Positions 45,696-57,379 of a DNA stretch of 64,000 bases are shown here, one piece after another. The first letter of the stretch is position 1. Each line of letters begins with the position of its first letter. Below the pieces are notes generated by a model that saw nothing but the letters and a program-made list of their open reading frames with translations, did no database searches and was not told the origin of the DNA. The position numbers and the translations under genes were made by a program. Origin of the DNA: Zeimonas sp032027205 (GTDB lineage: Bacteria > Pseudomonadota > Gammaproteobacteria > Burkholderiales > Burkholderiaceae_E); the NCBI GenBank assembly GCA_032027205.1, contig JAVSMN010000001.1, positions 2,669,418-2,733,417 on the forward strand. The letters are read 5' to 3'.

Positions 45696-45977
45696 ATGAA
45701 GCTAACGAAGCGTCTGCGTATTCGCGGCATCGTGCAGGGGGTCGGCTTCCGGGCGTCGCTTGCCGACGAGGCACGCCTGCGCGGCTTGGCCGGCTGGGTG
45801 CGAAACCGCAGCGATGGCACCGTCGAGGCGCTGGTGCAGGGCGACGCGCAGGAACTCGACGAACTGCTCGCCTGGGCGCGCCGCGGGCCGCGCGCCGCGC
45901 GCGTGGACCGCGTCGAGGTCGAGGAGGTGGCGGCCGAAGACGTGCCTGCGCATTTCGAGCAGCGGCCGACGGCGTGA
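45696..45977 (+). CDS. acyP: Acylphosphatase
   Basis: A 93-residue enzyme that hydrolyses acyl phosphates such as acetyl phosphate and carbamoyl phosphate. The signature is intact: RIRGIVQGVGFRASL (GxVQGVxFR with the catalytic Arg) and GWVRNRSDGTVEALVQGD (the Asn/Gly turn). ATG at 45696 follows AAGG. Standing alone between an RHH gene and lon. Most of the longer open frame upstream is not homologous. Confidence 0.95.
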   Translation: MKLTKRLRIRGIVQGVGFRASLADEARLRGLAGWVRNRSDGTVEALVQGDAQELDELLAWARRGPRAARVDRVEVEEVAAEDVPAHFEQRPTA

Positions 45978-46101
45978 TCCTGAGTGCGCTGGACCGACGG
46001 GCGCTCGCCTGTCTCCGGTGCGCGGTGGGACGCTGCGGCGCAGAAGCCGGCCTGGCGGCCGCGGCGCAGCGAGACGCCCGGCGCACCCGGCCGCCGCCGC
46101 C

Positions 46102-48560
<2,459 letters not shown>

Positions 48561-48564
<4 letters not shown>

Positions 48565-48989
48565 GTCGTTTTCTGCAGACTGATCACGAGGCAGCCGTTC
48601 TCGGAGCCGATGCGCACGCTGGCATAGTGGCCGGGCGGCAGGGGTACCCGGCGTTCGAAGCGGCCCTGCGGCAGCTCGAGCCGGTGGATGACGGCGCTGC
48701 CGAACTGTCGGGGCAGCGGGCGCCGGCCGCTGACGATGAGCGCGCCGCCGTCGATCACTGCCTGCACCTCGCGCTGGTCGACGCCCGGCAGGGCGACGTA
48801 GATCAGCACCTCGCGTTCGTCCTCGAGCACGTCGACCGGCGGCTCCCAGGTGGGCACCGCCGCCCGGCGCGGCTGGAAGAACTGCCGATGCAGGCGCTCG
48901 ACCCGGCCGAGTGCGGCCAGCGCGTCGGCCCACATCCAGTCGGAGGAATCGTCGTCTCGTCTCATCGGATCTGTTTCTCGTCGTGGCAT
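48561..48989 (-). CDS. Hsp20/alpha-crystallin small heat-shock protein
   Basis: A 142-residue holdase. The alpha-crystallin domain (about 45-135) starts at TWEPPVDVLEDEREVLIYVA and has the conserved strands LPGVDQREVQAVIDGGAL and the ending ASVRIGSENGCLVISL; the N-terminus has WMWADALAALGRVERLHRQF. The ATG at 48989 was kept; another in-frame ATG at 48965 is equally possible because neither has a clear ribosome site. Coupled to lon by an ATGA overlap, a common pairing for stress protein quality control. Confidence 0.9.
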
Positions 48990-49108
48990 TGGACCGACCC
49001 GAAATTGTGCGCCAACTGCAAGACCCCCCGCCCAGTACCGGAGTTCGCCGTGAACGTCGGCCCCGCGTTATCGTCGCCCGGGTCGAGAAAAGAACCGGAG
49101 GAGCCGTC

Positions 49109-50368
49109 ATGCACCGCACGCGTCCACGCATTGTCGGATTTGCACCGCGAAGCGCCGCCCGCTTCGCCACCGCAGTGGCGGCCTGCGCCGCGCTCGTCGC
49201 CGCTGCGCCGGCGGCACAGGCGCAACAGAAGCCGATCCGCTTCGGCGCGATCTACATCATGTCGGGCAGCGCGGCGGCGTACGGGCAGTTCGCCAAGCAG
49301 GGCATGGAACTCGCCGCCGACGAGATCAACAAGAAGGGCGGCATCCTCGGCCGGCAGGTCGAGTTCGCGCTCGAGGACGGGCAGGGCAAGGTCGACGTTG
49401 CGATCCAGGCAGCGCGCAAGCTCGTGTTCCAGGGCGGCGCCGACGCCCTGATGGGGCTCGACAGCTCGGGCGTGGCCAACGGCCTGACGCCGATCGTCCC
49501 CGAGTTGCGCAAGCCCTTCATGATCACCCATGCCGCCTCCCCCGACGTGACCGGCAAGCTCTGCAACGCGTATACCTATCGCGTCAGCGTCAACGTCAAT
49601 CAGAACATGGGAGCGGCTGCGCAGATCGCCGCCGAGAGCGGCGCGAAACGCTGGACCACGATCGGCCCCGACTATGCGTTCGGCCACCAGTCGTGGGAGT
49701 ACTTCGGCAAGTACCTCAAGCAGCGCAAGCCCGACGTCGAGCTGATGCAGGAGGTCGCGTTCCCGCGCTTCGGCGCCGAGGATTTCGTTCCGTTCATCAA
49801 CAGCGTCATGCAGAGCAAGCCCGACGGCGTGCTGATCTCGCTGTGGGGCGGCGACCTGGTCAACTTCGTCCGCCAGGCGAAGAACCTCGGCTTTTTCGAC
49901 CAGAAGTACCAGGTGCTGCTCACGCTCGGCGCAGCCGTCGAGGTGCTGTCGGCGCTCGGCGAGCAGATGCCGCAGGGGGTCTGGGCGGGCACGCGCTACT
50001 GGTTCGCCGCGCACGACAACCCGATCAACAACGCCTTCGTCGCTTCGTATCTCGATCGCTTCGGCGCGCCGCCCAGCTACAACGCGGAAGGCGCCTACGC
50101 AGCGATGTACCTTTACAAGGTGGCGATGGAGAAGGCGGGAAGCGTCGACGGCGCTGCGGTCGCGAAGGCGCTCGCCGGGATTTCCTTCGATGCGCCGAAC
50201 GGGAAACTCACCATCCGCGCCGAGGATCACCAGGCGGTGGTCGGCCCGACCTGGGGCAAGCTCGGCGCATTCGATGCGAAGTACAAGGTGCGCATGCTCG
50301 ATTCGATGCGCACCTTCAAGGGCGAGGACGTCACGCCGCCGGCGGCCGAAACCGGCTGCAAGCTCTGA
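49109..50368 (+). CDS. Branched-chain amino-acid type ABC substrate-binding protein
   Basis: A 419-residue periplasmic binding protein of the Peripla_BP_6 (LivK-like) type. A signal peptide spans about residues 1-38 (RFATAVAACAALVAAAPAAQA). The mature part has IRFGAIYIMSGSAAAYGQF, INKKGGILGRQVEFALEDGQ, the LVNFVRQAKNLGFFD region and VAMEKAGSVDGAAVAKALAG. Ligand is unknown, likely an amino acid, amide or aromatic acid. ATG at 49109 follows GGAGGAG (49097-49103). First gene of a complete operon with two permeases and two ATPases. Confidence 0.92.
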   Translation: MHRTRPRIVGFAPRSAARFATAVAACAALVAAAPAAQAQQKPIRFGAIYIMSGSAAAYGQFAKQGMELAADEINKKGGILGRQVEFALEDGQGKVDVAIQAARKLVFQGGADALMGLDSSGVANGLTPIVPELRKPFMITHAASPDVTGKLCNAYTYRVSVNVNQNMGAAAQIAAESGAKRWTTIGPDYAFGHQSWEYFGKYLKQRKPDVELMQEVAFPRFGAEDFVPFINSVMQSKPDGVLISLWGGDLVNFVRQAKNLGFFDQKYQVLLTLGAAVEVLSALGEQMPQGVWAGTRYWFAAHDNPINNAFVASYLDRFGAPPSYNAEGAYAAMYLYKVAMEKAGSVDGAAVAKALAGISFDAPNGKLTIRAEDHQAVVGPTWGKLGAFDAKYKVRMLDSMRTFKGEDVTPPAAETGCKL

Positions 50369-50439
50369 TCGCTCGCATCGCTTCCGCGAGTCTCGCGCCG
50401 GCGGGTCGACGCCCGCCCGCCGGCTGAGCGGCCGCCCGC

Positions 50440-51306
50440 ATGCAGGGGATCCTCGCAGCGTTGCTGAACAGCCTCGAGATCGGGCTGCTGCTGTTCGTCA
50501 TCGCGGTCGGGCTGAACATCGTGTTCGGCGTGCTGAACGTGATCAACTTCGCGCACGGCGGGCTGTACATGCTGGGCGCGTATTTCACGTACAGCGTGGT
50601 CGCGTACCTCGGCCTGCCGTTCTGGCCCGCGCTCGCGCTGGCGCCGCTGGCGGTCGCGGTGATTGCGGTGTTGATCGAGCGCGTCGTGCTGCGCCAGGTG
50701 TATGGGCGCGACGTCTCCGACAGCCTGCTCGTCACCTTCGCGTTGCTGCTCGTGATCGACGACGCGGTGCGCGTGGCGTGGGGCTCGGGCATCCACGTGG
50801 TGGCGCCGCCGCCTTCGCTGCGCGGCACGATCGACGTGCTCGGCATCACCTATCCGGTCTACAGCTTCTTCGTTATGGGTGCGGCGCTCGTCGCGATGTT
50901 CGCGCTGTGGCTGTTCTTCGTGCGCACCCGCGCCGGCCGCATCGTTCGTGCTGCCGCGATCGATCGGCGGATGGCCGAGGGAATCGGTATCGACGTTCCG
51001 CGCGTGATCACCGGCGTCTTCGCGCTCGGCGCCTGGATGGCCGGCGCCGCCGGCGTCATTGCCGCGCCGATCCGCGCGATCGCGCCGGGCATGGGCGATC
51101 GCGTGATCATCGATGCGTTCATCGTCGTCGTCATCGGCGGCCTGGGCAGCTTTCCGGGAACGCTGCTCGGTGCGCTCGTGCTCGGCCTGATCTACGGCTT
51201 CGGCGGGCGCTACCTGCCGCAGGTCAATCTCGTGCTGCCGTACCTCGGCATGGCGCTGGTGCTGCTGCTGCGTCCGCGCGGGCTGATGGGCAAGGGAGCC
51301 GCGTAA
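50440..51306 (+). CDS. LivH-type ABC permease
   Basis: A 288-residue inner-membrane permease with about eight helices and the LivH signatures NIVFGVLNVINFAHGGLYMLGA, GRDVSDSLLVTFALLLVIDD, GRIVRAAAIDRRMAEGIGID and VIIDAFIVVVIGGLGSFPGT. ATG at 50440; the stop (TAA) shares one base with the ATG of the next gene. Forms the channel with LivM for the substrate bound by the SBP upstream. Confidence 0.94.
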   Translation: MQGILAALLNSLEIGLLLFVIAVGLNIVFGVLNVINFAHGGLYMLGAYFTYSVVAYLGLPFWPALALAPLAVAVIAVLIERVVLRQVYGRDVSDSLLVTFALLLVIDDAVRVAWGSGIHVVAPPPSLRGTIDVLGITYPVYSFFVMGAALVAMFALWLFFVRTRAGRIVRAAAIDRRMAEGIGIDVPRVITGVFALGAWMAGAAGVIAAPIRAIAPGMGDRVIIDAFIVVVIGGLGSFPGTLLGALVLGLIYGFGGRYLPQVNLVLPYLGMALVLLLRPRGLMGKGAA

Positions 51307-52316
51307 TGGCGCGCGCCGGCGAGAGCATTTCGCCCGGGCAGCCTGCGTTGGCAGCGGGCACGGGCGGCCGGGGCGGCGTCCTTCTCGTCGGCGCGCTCGT
51401 CGCCCTCCTGCTGATTGCGCTGTGGCTGTTGCCCGCGTGGGTGCCGTACTTCTACGTGTTCGTCGCCACCCGCATCCTGCTGATGGGCCTGTTCGCGGCG
51501 AGCTTCAACCTGATCTTCGGCTACGGCGGCATGCTGTCGTTCGGGCATGCGGCGTTCTTCGGCGCCGGCGCCTACACGTCGGCGCTCGCGCTGCTGCACT
51601 TCGGCTGGCCGCTGCTCGCCGTCGTCGCTGCCGCGATGCTCGTCTCGGCGCTGCTCGCCTGGGTGATCGGCGCGTTCTGCGTGCGGCTGGACGAGGTCTA
51701 TTTCGCGATGCTCACGCTCGCCTTCGGGATGATGGTGTACGCGATCGTCCACCAGTGGCGCAGCCTCACCAACGGCAGCGACGGCATCGCCGGTTTTCCG
51801 CTGGGCAGCCTCGGCCTCGGGCTGGACCTGCAACTCGCCGACCCCGCGATCTACTACCGCGTCGTGCTCGTCGTCGTCGTCGTCGCGGCCTTCGTGTTGT
51901 ACCGGATCGTGCGCTCGCCCTTCGGCCTGCTGCTCGCGGCGATCCGGCAGAACGGCGAGCGCGTCGCTTTCTGCGGCGTCGACGTGCGGCGGCACCGGCT
52001 GATCGCGTTCATTGTCGCCGGCCTGTTCGCCGGGCTTGCCGGCGCGCTCTTCGCGCCGTTCAATCGCGTGGCGAACCCCGACATGGTGCACTGGACGCAG
52101 TCGGCGCAGCCGGTGCTGATGACGATCCTCGGCGGCTCGGGCTATTTCCTCGGGCCGTTCTTCGGCGCGGCGATCTTCGTGCTGCTCGAGACGTGGATCA
52201 CCACCTGGACCGAGCACTGGATGCTCTTACTCGGCATCGTGCTCGCCGTGCTGGTGATCTTCTTTCGCCGCGGCATCTTCGGTACGATCCTCGACCGCTT
52301 CGCGAGGCGGCAATGA
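51306..52316 (+). CDS. LivM-type ABC permease
   Basis: A 336-residue inner-membrane permease; signatures include FNLIFGYGGMLSFGHAAFFG, DEVYFAMLTLAFGMMVYAIV, ENG-type RQNGERVAFCGVDVRRHRL and TILGGSGYFLGPFFGAAI. Contains an N-terminal low-complexity extension (about 1-25). TAATG junction with livH and ATGA overlap with livG, so the operon is translationally coupled. Confidence 0.94.
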   Translation: MARAGESISPGQPALAAGTGGRGGVLLVGALVALLLIALWLLPAWVPYFYVFVATRILLMGLFAASFNLIFGYGGMLSFGHAAFFGAGAYTSALALLHFGWPLLAVVAAAMLVSALLAWVIGAFCVRLDEVYFAMLTLAFGMMVYAIVHQWRSLTNGSDGIAGFPLGSLGLGLDLQLADPAIYYRVVLVVVVVAAFVLYRIVRSPFGLLLAAIRQNGERVAFCGVDVRRHRLIAFIVAGLFAGLAGALFAPFNRVANPDMVHWTQSAQPVLMTILGGSGYFLGPFFGAAIFVLLETWITTWTEHWMLLLGIVLAVLVIFFRRGIFGTILDRFARRQ

Positions 52317-53074
52317 GCGATGCGGCGGCGCTGTTGTCGGTACGCGGGCTGTCGAAACGCTTCGGCGGCGTGCGCGCGGTCGATCATATCGACCTCGACG
52401 TGGCGCCACGCGAGACAGTCGCGCTGATCGGGCCGAACGGTGCGGGAAAGACTACCTTCTACAACCTGCTGTCGGGACGCATGCAGCCGAGCACCGGCAG
52501 CATCGTCTTCGACGGCCGCGACGTCACCGGGCTGCCCCCTCATCGCATCAGCCGCCTCGGCATTTCCCGCTCGTTCCAGATCACCAACATCTTTCCCGAA
52601 CTGACGGCGCGCGAGAACGTCGAGGTTGCGCTCACTGCATTGCACGGCAAGGCGCTGCGGTTCTTCTCGCGCGCCGCCGGCGACCAGGAGTTGCACGACG
52701 AGGCCCAGGCGCTGCTCGACCGCCTCGGACTCGGCTCGCTCGCCGCTTCGCGCGCCGGCACGATGAGCTACGGGGACAAGCGCCTGCTCGAGATCGCGAT
52801 CGTGCTGGCCACGCGCCCGCGCCTGGTGCTGCTCGACGAGCCCACCGCCGGCATGACGCCCGAAGAGACGCGCGGCGTCGTCGAACTGGTGCGGCAGCTG
52901 GCGCAGACCAACGAGTACACGTTCCTGATCACCGAGCACGACATGGAGGTCGTGTTCGGCCTGGCCGATCGCATCGTCGTGATGCATCGGGGCTCGGTGC
53001 TCGCGCAGGGCAGCGTCGACGAGATCCGCGCGAGTCGTGCGGTGCGCGAGGCGTATCTCGGCGAGGAGGAGTGA
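52313..53074 (+). CDS. LivG-type ABC ATP-binding protein
   Basis: A 253-residue ATPase: Walker A IGPNGAGKTTFYN, Q-loop RSFQITNIFPELT, LivG-type signature MSYGDKRLLEIAIVLAT, Walker B LVLLDEPTAGMTPEE and H-loop ITEHDMEVVFGLADR. It shares the operon with the binding protein, two permeases and LivF. ATG at 52313, stop one base before the GTG of livF. Confidence 0.95.
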   Translation: MSDAAALLSVRGLSKRFGGVRAVDHIDLDVAPRETVALIGPNGAGKTTFYNLLSGRMQPSTGSIVFDGRDVTGLPPHRISRLGISRSFQITNIFPELTARENVEVALTALHGKALRFFSRAAGDQELHDEAQALLDRLGLGSLAASRAGTMSYGDKRLLEIAIVLATRPRLVLLDEPTAGMTPEETRGVVELVRQLAQTNEYTFLITEHDMEVVFGLADRIVVMHRGSVLAQGSVDEIRASRAVREAYLGEEE

Positions 53075-53075
53075 C

Positions 53076-53783
53076 GTGACCCCGATGCTCGTCATCGAGG
53101 ACCTGCACACCTACTACGGCGAGAGTCATGCGCTGCAGGGCGTCAGCCTGCGCGTGGATGTGGGCGAGGTCGTCTGCCTGCTCGGGCGCAACGGCGCGGG
53201 CAAGAGCACGACGCTGAACAGCATCGTCGGCCTGACGCCTTCGCGACGCGGCACGGTTCGCTTCGAAGGCGAGGAGATCCAGCGCCTGCCGGCGCATCGC
53301 ATCGCGCGCCGTGGTCTCGCGCTCGTTCCCGAGGATCGGCGCATCTTCGCCGGTCTCACCGTGGCCGAGAACCTCGAAGTGGCGGCGCCCGCGCGCACGC
53401 AGCGCGAACGGCGCTGGCCGGTGGAGCGCATCTTCGAAGAGTTCCCGATGCTTGCCGAGGCGCGCGCGCAGGATGGCGCGACGCTGTCGGGCGGCCAGCA
53501 GCAGATGCTCGCGATCGCGCGTGCGCTGGCCGGTGAGCCGCGGCTGCTGCTGCTCGACGAGCCGAACGAGGGGCTGGCGCCGGTGATCGTGCAGCAGATC
53601 GGCGCCCTGATCGATCGCCTGGCCGAAACGACGACGATCCTGTTCACCGACCAGAGCGTGCGCTTCGCGCTGCGCCACGCGCAGCGCGGCTACATCCTGC
53701 AGAAAGGGCGCATCGTCTACGAAGGAAGCGCGCAGCGCATCGCCGAGGATCCCGACGTACAGCGCTACCTGTCGGTGGCCTGA
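53076..53783 (+). CDS. LivF-type ABC ATP-binding protein
   Basis: A 235-residue ATPase of the LivF type: Walker A LGRNGAGKSTTLNSIVG, ALVPEDRRIFAGLTVAENL, signature LSGGQQQMLAIARALAG, Walker B LLLLDEPNEGLAPV. The usual H-loop His is replaced (ILFTDQSVRFAL, Asp-Gln where family members often have Glu-Gln-Asn), which is common in this subfamily. GTG at 53076, one base after the livG stop. Last gene of the operon; its end overlaps the convergent ATPase gene by 19 bp. Confidence 0.94.
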   Translation: MTPMLVIEDLHTYYGESHALQGVSLRVDVGEVVCLLGRNGAGKSTTLNSIVGLTPSRRGTVRFEGEEIQRLPAHRIARRGLALVPEDRRIFAGLTVAENLEVAAPARTQRERRWPVERIFEEFPMLAEARAQDGATLSGGQQQMLAIARALAGEPRLLLLDEPNEGLAPVIVQQIGALIDRLAETTTILFTDQSVRFALRHAQRGYILQKGRIVYEGSAQRIAEDPDVQRYLSVA

Positions 53784-55093
53784 GCCTCCCGGCTCTGCGC
53801 GGTCGGCGCCGTCTGCGGTTGCTCCAGCAGCAGCTCCCGCGACACGTCGTCGTACTCGTAGAGCTCGGCATAGCGCCCCCATTCGATCGCGGCATCGAGC
53901 GTCTCGCGCGCGTACTGCTCGCTCAGATGGTCTTCGAGCTCGGCCTCGAAGCGCACGCGCGGTGCGCGCCCGTTCGGCCGCGCGTGCAATACGTCGCGGA
54001 TGTGCGCGATCAGCGCGACGCCACGCAGCGCGTGCTCGGCGAAGAGCCGCTTGCGCTGCTGCGTTTCGGCCTCGGCATATTCGCGTCCCGCGTCGGTGAG
54101 CACGACGTCGCCATGCGCCACTTCGGCGAGGCCGAGCAGGTGCAGCGCTTCCGCCACCGGGAACAGCTCGTCGAGTTCGAGCTGAAGCGTGTGGGCGACC
54201 ACCGGAAGGTCGGCACTGCCGTCGTACGGAGGCGCCGCCACCGTCTCGACCAGCCCGGCGAGCCGGTTCACCGACACCCTGCGCAGATGCCGCGCGGTCG
54301 GCGACTCGATCAGGCGGCCGTGCGCCGGCGCCCGCTCGGTGAGCAACGAGTAGACGCGTTCGACGACGTCGCGGAAGGCCACCGACTGGCGATCGCGCGG
54401 ATGGGGCAGTTCGATCGTGATCTCGGCGGCGATGCGCCCCGGGTTCGGCGCGAGCACGATCACCCGGTCGCACAGGAACACGGCCTCCTCGATGTTGTGC
54501 GTGACCAGTACGACGGCGAGGATGTCGAGCCGTTCTTCGCTCCACAGGTCGAGGAAATCGGTGCGCAGCGTTTCGGCGGTCAGCACGTCGAGCGCGGAGA
54601 AGGGCTCGTCCATCAGCAGCAGCTTGGGCTCGACGACGAGCGCGCGCGCGAAGCCGACGCGCTGCTGCATGCCGCCCGACAGTTCCCGCGGATACGCGCT
54701 TTCGAATCCGTCGAGCCCGATCAGGTCGATCGCCGCGAGTGCGCGCCGATGCGTGCTCTGCGCGTCGACGCCGAGCGCGCGCAAACCCAGCGTGACGTTC
54801 TCGAGCACCGTCAGCCACGGGAAGAGCGCGAAATTCTGGAACACCATCGCAACGCCCTCGACCGGCCCGCGCACCGGCCGACCCTCGAAGACGACGTGGC
54901 CCGCGCTCGGCTCGAGCAGCCCGGCGATCGTGCGCAACAGCGTCGACTTCCCCGACCCGGAGCGGCCGAGCAGTCCGACGATCTCCCCGGCGCGCACCTC
55001 GAGGTCGATGCCGTCGAGGACGAGCAGTTCGCCTGCGGCCTTCGGAAAGGTCTTGCGCAGGCCACTGACCTGCAGCAGCGGTTCGTCGTGCAT
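53765..55093 (-). CDS. Nitrate/taurine-type ABC ATPase with C-terminal AAA-associated domain
   Basis: A 442-residue ATPase. Residues 1-260 hold Walker A LGRSGSGKSTLLR, MVFQNFALFPWLTV, signature ELSGGMQQRVGFARALV, LLMDEPFSALD and VTHNIEEAVFLCDR. Residues about 285-430 form the AAA-associated domain found in a subclass of these ATPases (LDELFPVAEALHLLGLAE, DVVLTDAGREYAEAETQQRK), probably regulatory. Linked to a double permease but to no binding protein. ATG at 55093, 9 bp after the permease stop. Confidence 0.9.
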   Translation of the reverse strand: MHDEPLLQVSGLRKTFPKAAGELLVLDGIDLEVRAGEIVGLLGRSGSGKSTLLRTIAGLLEPSAGHVVFEGRPVRGPVEGVAMVFQNFALFPWLTVLENVTLGLRALGVDAQSTHRRALAAIDLIGLDGFESAYPRELSGGMQQRVGFARALVVEPKLLLMDEPFSALDVLTAETLRTDFLDLWSEERLDILAVVLVTHNIEEAVFLCDRVIVLAPNPGRIAAEITIELPHPRDRQSVAFRDVVERVYSLLTERAPAHGRLIESPTARHLRRVSVNRLAGLVETVAAPPYDGSADLPVVAHTLQLELDELFPVAEALHLLGLAEVAHGDVVLTDAGREYAEAETQQRKRLFAEHALRGVALIAHIRDVLHARPNGRAPRVRFEAELEDHLSEQYARETLDAAIEWGRYAELYEYDDVSRELLLEQPQTAPTAQSREAQATDR

Positions 55094-55102
55094 CGCGATC
55101 GT

Positions 55103-56836
55103 TCAGCCCAGGCGGAAGCGCCGCTCCATCGCGTTATACAGCGGACGCCAGAGCAGCCGGTTGAAGAAGACGACGAAGGCCGCCATCATCGCCACGCCCA
55201 GCGCGATGCGCGCGTAGTCGCCCGCTTCGGTGTGCACCGTGATGTAGGCGCCCAGGCCGTGGGCGATCAGGCGCTGGTCGCCCCAGTGGACGACCTCGGC
55301 GACGATCGTCGCGTTCCATGCGCCGCCCCACGCGGTGAGCGCGCCGGTCACGATGTACGGCGCAATGCCGGGCAGCAGCACCTCGCGCCAGCGAAGCCAG
55401 CGGGTCAGTTGCAGGTTGCTCGATACCTGCAGCAGCTCCTGCGGGATGGCGCTCGTGCCGGCGATGACGTTGAAAAGGATGTACCACTGCGCGCCCAGCA
55501 CGACCAGCGGGCTGAGCCACAGATCGTGATTCAGCTGCCATCGCACGATCACGAAGACCGCGAGCGGATAGAGCAGGTTCGCCGGCACCGCGGCGAGGTA
55601 TTGCACGAGCGGCTGGATGCGCGCCGTCCAGCGCGGATGCAGGCCGATCCACACACCGACCGGGACCCAGAGCATCGTCGCAAGCAGCGTCACCGCAAGC
55701 ACGCGGGCGAGCGAGGCGCATCCGAGCAGGAAGACGTGCAGCCACTCGCTCGCCTCGATGTCGGCGAGGAAGCGCCAGCCGTAGAAGAGCAGCGCCGCCG
55801 CGACTGCGGCCAGGCTCAGCCACCAGGCGACGGCACCGGCGCCGTCGGCCGGCAAGCGAATCGCCGGGCGCGGGGCGCGCAGGCGCGCTGCGGCACGCGC
55901 GTGTCGCGGCAACGTCGCGCGCTGCAGCAGCGAGCGGATCAGGACGCCGAGCCGGCGCAACGCGTGCGTTCGCCGCCAGACGGTCAGCACCCAGCTTCGC
56001 GGTGCGCCGCCGGCGCGCGCCGCGCCGAGCCGGAACTTGTCGGACCACGCGACGAGCGGGCGGAACATCAGCGTGTCGTAGAGCGCGATGACGAGCATCA
56101 TCGCGCCCAGCGCCCAGGCGACCGCAGCGAGGTCACGCTGCGCAATGGCTTGGGCGAGGTACGAGCCGATACCGGGCAGCGGCAATTGCCACGAGCCGAC
56201 GACGATCGCCTCGGAGGCGACGACGAAGAACCAGGCGCCCGACATCGAGACCATCATGTTCCAGACGAGGCCCGGTGTCGCGAACGGTACGTCGAGATGC
56301 CAGAAACGTTGCCAGGCCGACATCCGCATCGAGCGCGCGGCCTCCGCCAGCTCCGCCGGAACGGTGCGCATCGACTGGTACACGCTGAACGTGATGTTCC
56401 ACACCTGGCTCGTGAAGATCGCGAAGATCGCAGCGAGCTCGGCGCCGAAGGCCGAGCCCGGGAACAGGCGCAGGAACGCGACCACGGTGATCGACAGGTA
56501 GCCGAGCACGGGCACCGATTGCCCGACGTCGAGCAACGGCAGCAGGATCGATCGGGCGCGCGCGCTGCGGGCCGCGAGCGTGCCGACCGCGAGCGCGAAC
56601 ACGAGCGAGATCGCGAGCGCCGCGAACATCCGGAAGGTGGTGTGCAGCGCGTACGAGGGCAGGTGTGCGGGGGAGAGCGACACCGGCGTTGCTTCGAGCA
56701 CCGCCAGCGGCGTTCGCATCGGCTGCACGGCGGCCGCGACGAACGCGATCGCCCCGATCGCCAGCGCGGCGGCGATCAGGTCCCATCGGTTCACGCCCAC
56801 CTGCGGCGCGAGCGGAAACGCGTAGTGGCGGCGCAT
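55103..56836 (-). CDS. Double ABC permease (two fused BPD_transp_1 domains)
   Basis: A 577-residue membrane protein made of two permease halves: about 20-275 (EAA loop ELAEAARSMRMSAWQRFWHL) and about 340-577 (EAA loop PQELLQVSSNLQLTRWLRWR), each with about six helices, joined by a basic linker rich in Arg/Ala (about 280-330). The halves thus form a complete channel in one chain. Partner of the ATPase downstream; a binding protein is not encoded here. Family substrates (nitrate/sulfonate/taurine class) cannot be assigned. Confidence 0.9.
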   Translation of the reverse strand: MRRHYAFPLAPQVGVNRWDLIAAALAIGAIAFVAAAVQPMRTPLAVLEATPVSLSPAHLPSYALHTTFRMFAALAISLVFALAVGTLAARSARARSILLPLLDVGQSVPVLGYLSITVVAFLRLFPGSAFGAELAAIFAIFTSQVWNITFSVYQSMRTVPAELAEAARSMRMSAWQRFWHLDVPFATPGLVWNMMVSMSGAWFFVVASEAIVVGSWQLPLPGIGSYLAQAIAQRDLAAVAWALGAMMLVIALYDTLMFRPLVAWSDKFRLGAARAGGAPRSWVLTVWRRTHALRRLGVLIRSLLQRATLPRHARAAARLRAPRPAIRLPADGAGAVAWWLSLAAVAAALLFYGWRFLADIEASEWLHVFLLGCASLARVLAVTLLATMLWVPVGVWIGLHPRWTARIQPLVQYLAAVPANLLYPLAVFVIVRWQLNHDLWLSPLVVLGAQWYILFNVIAGTSAIPQELLQVSSNLQLTRWLRWREVLLPGIAPYIVTGALTAWGGAWNATIVAEVVHWGDQRLIAHGLGAYITVHTEAGDYARIALGVAMMAAFVVFFNRLLWRPLYNAMERRFRLG

Positions 56837-56907
56837 GGGGGCGGATTGTCTCAGACCGTCATGCCGCGGTGCTGCCAGTGCTAGATTCCGTAGCGGAGGG
56901 CTCCGAC

Positions 56908-57369
56908 ATGTCCGACGACATCCCGACGCTGCGCCGCATCCTGAAGACCTGCCGGACGATCGCCATCGTCGGCCTGTCGGCGCAATGGCACCGGCCGAGC
57001 TTCTTCGCGGCCAAGTACATGCAGGAGCACGGCTACCGCATCGTGCCGGTCAATCCGCGCTATCCGGAGGTGCTCGGCGAGCGCTGCTATGCGTCGCTGC
57101 GCGACATACCGCATCCGGTCGACATGGTCGACGTGTTCCGCGCTACCGACGAAGTCGGCCCGGTGGCCGACGATGCGATTGCGATCGGCGCGAAGTGCCT
57201 GTGGCAGCAGCTCGGCGTGCGCAACCTCGAAGCCGATGCGCGCGCCCGCGCGGCCGGGCTCGATTCCGTGATGAACCGCTGCGTAAAGATCGAGCACGCG
57301 CGGCTGTTCGGCGGCCTGCACTGGGCGGGCGTGAACACCGGCGTGATTTCGGCGCACCGCCCCGTTTGA
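56908..57369 (+). CDS. CoA-binding domain protein (YccU-like)
   Basis: A 153-residue Rossmann-fold CoA-binding protein: TIAIVGLSAQWHRPSFFAA, HGYRIVPVNPRYPEVLGERC, SLRDIPHPVDMVDVFRATDE, CLWQQLGVRNLEADARARAA and NRCVKIEHARLFG. Short stand-alone members (YccU) have no known reaction. ATG at 56908 follows GGAGG. Ten bp separate its stop from metY, a frequently conserved pair in proteobacteria. Confidence 0.9.
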   Translation: MSDDIPTLRRILKTCRTIAIVGLSAQWHRPSFFAAKYMQEHGYRIVPVNPRYPEVLGERCYASLRDIPHPVDMVDVFRATDEVGPVADDAIAIGAKCLWQQLGVRNLEADARARAAGLDSVMNRCVKIEHARLFGGLHWAGVNTGVISAHRPV

Positions 57370-57379
57370 GAGCGCAACG

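Noticed and set aside
48990..49108. Sigma-54 or sigma-32 promoter before hsp20
   Set aside because: TGGCGCACAATTTCGG has GG-N10-CG rather than GC, and no CTTGAA/CCCCAT pair at the right distance was found.
53819..56884. 1021-codon plus-strand frame opposite the ABC ATPase and permease
   Set aside because: Spans two real genes on the other strand and has no domain; a GC artefact.
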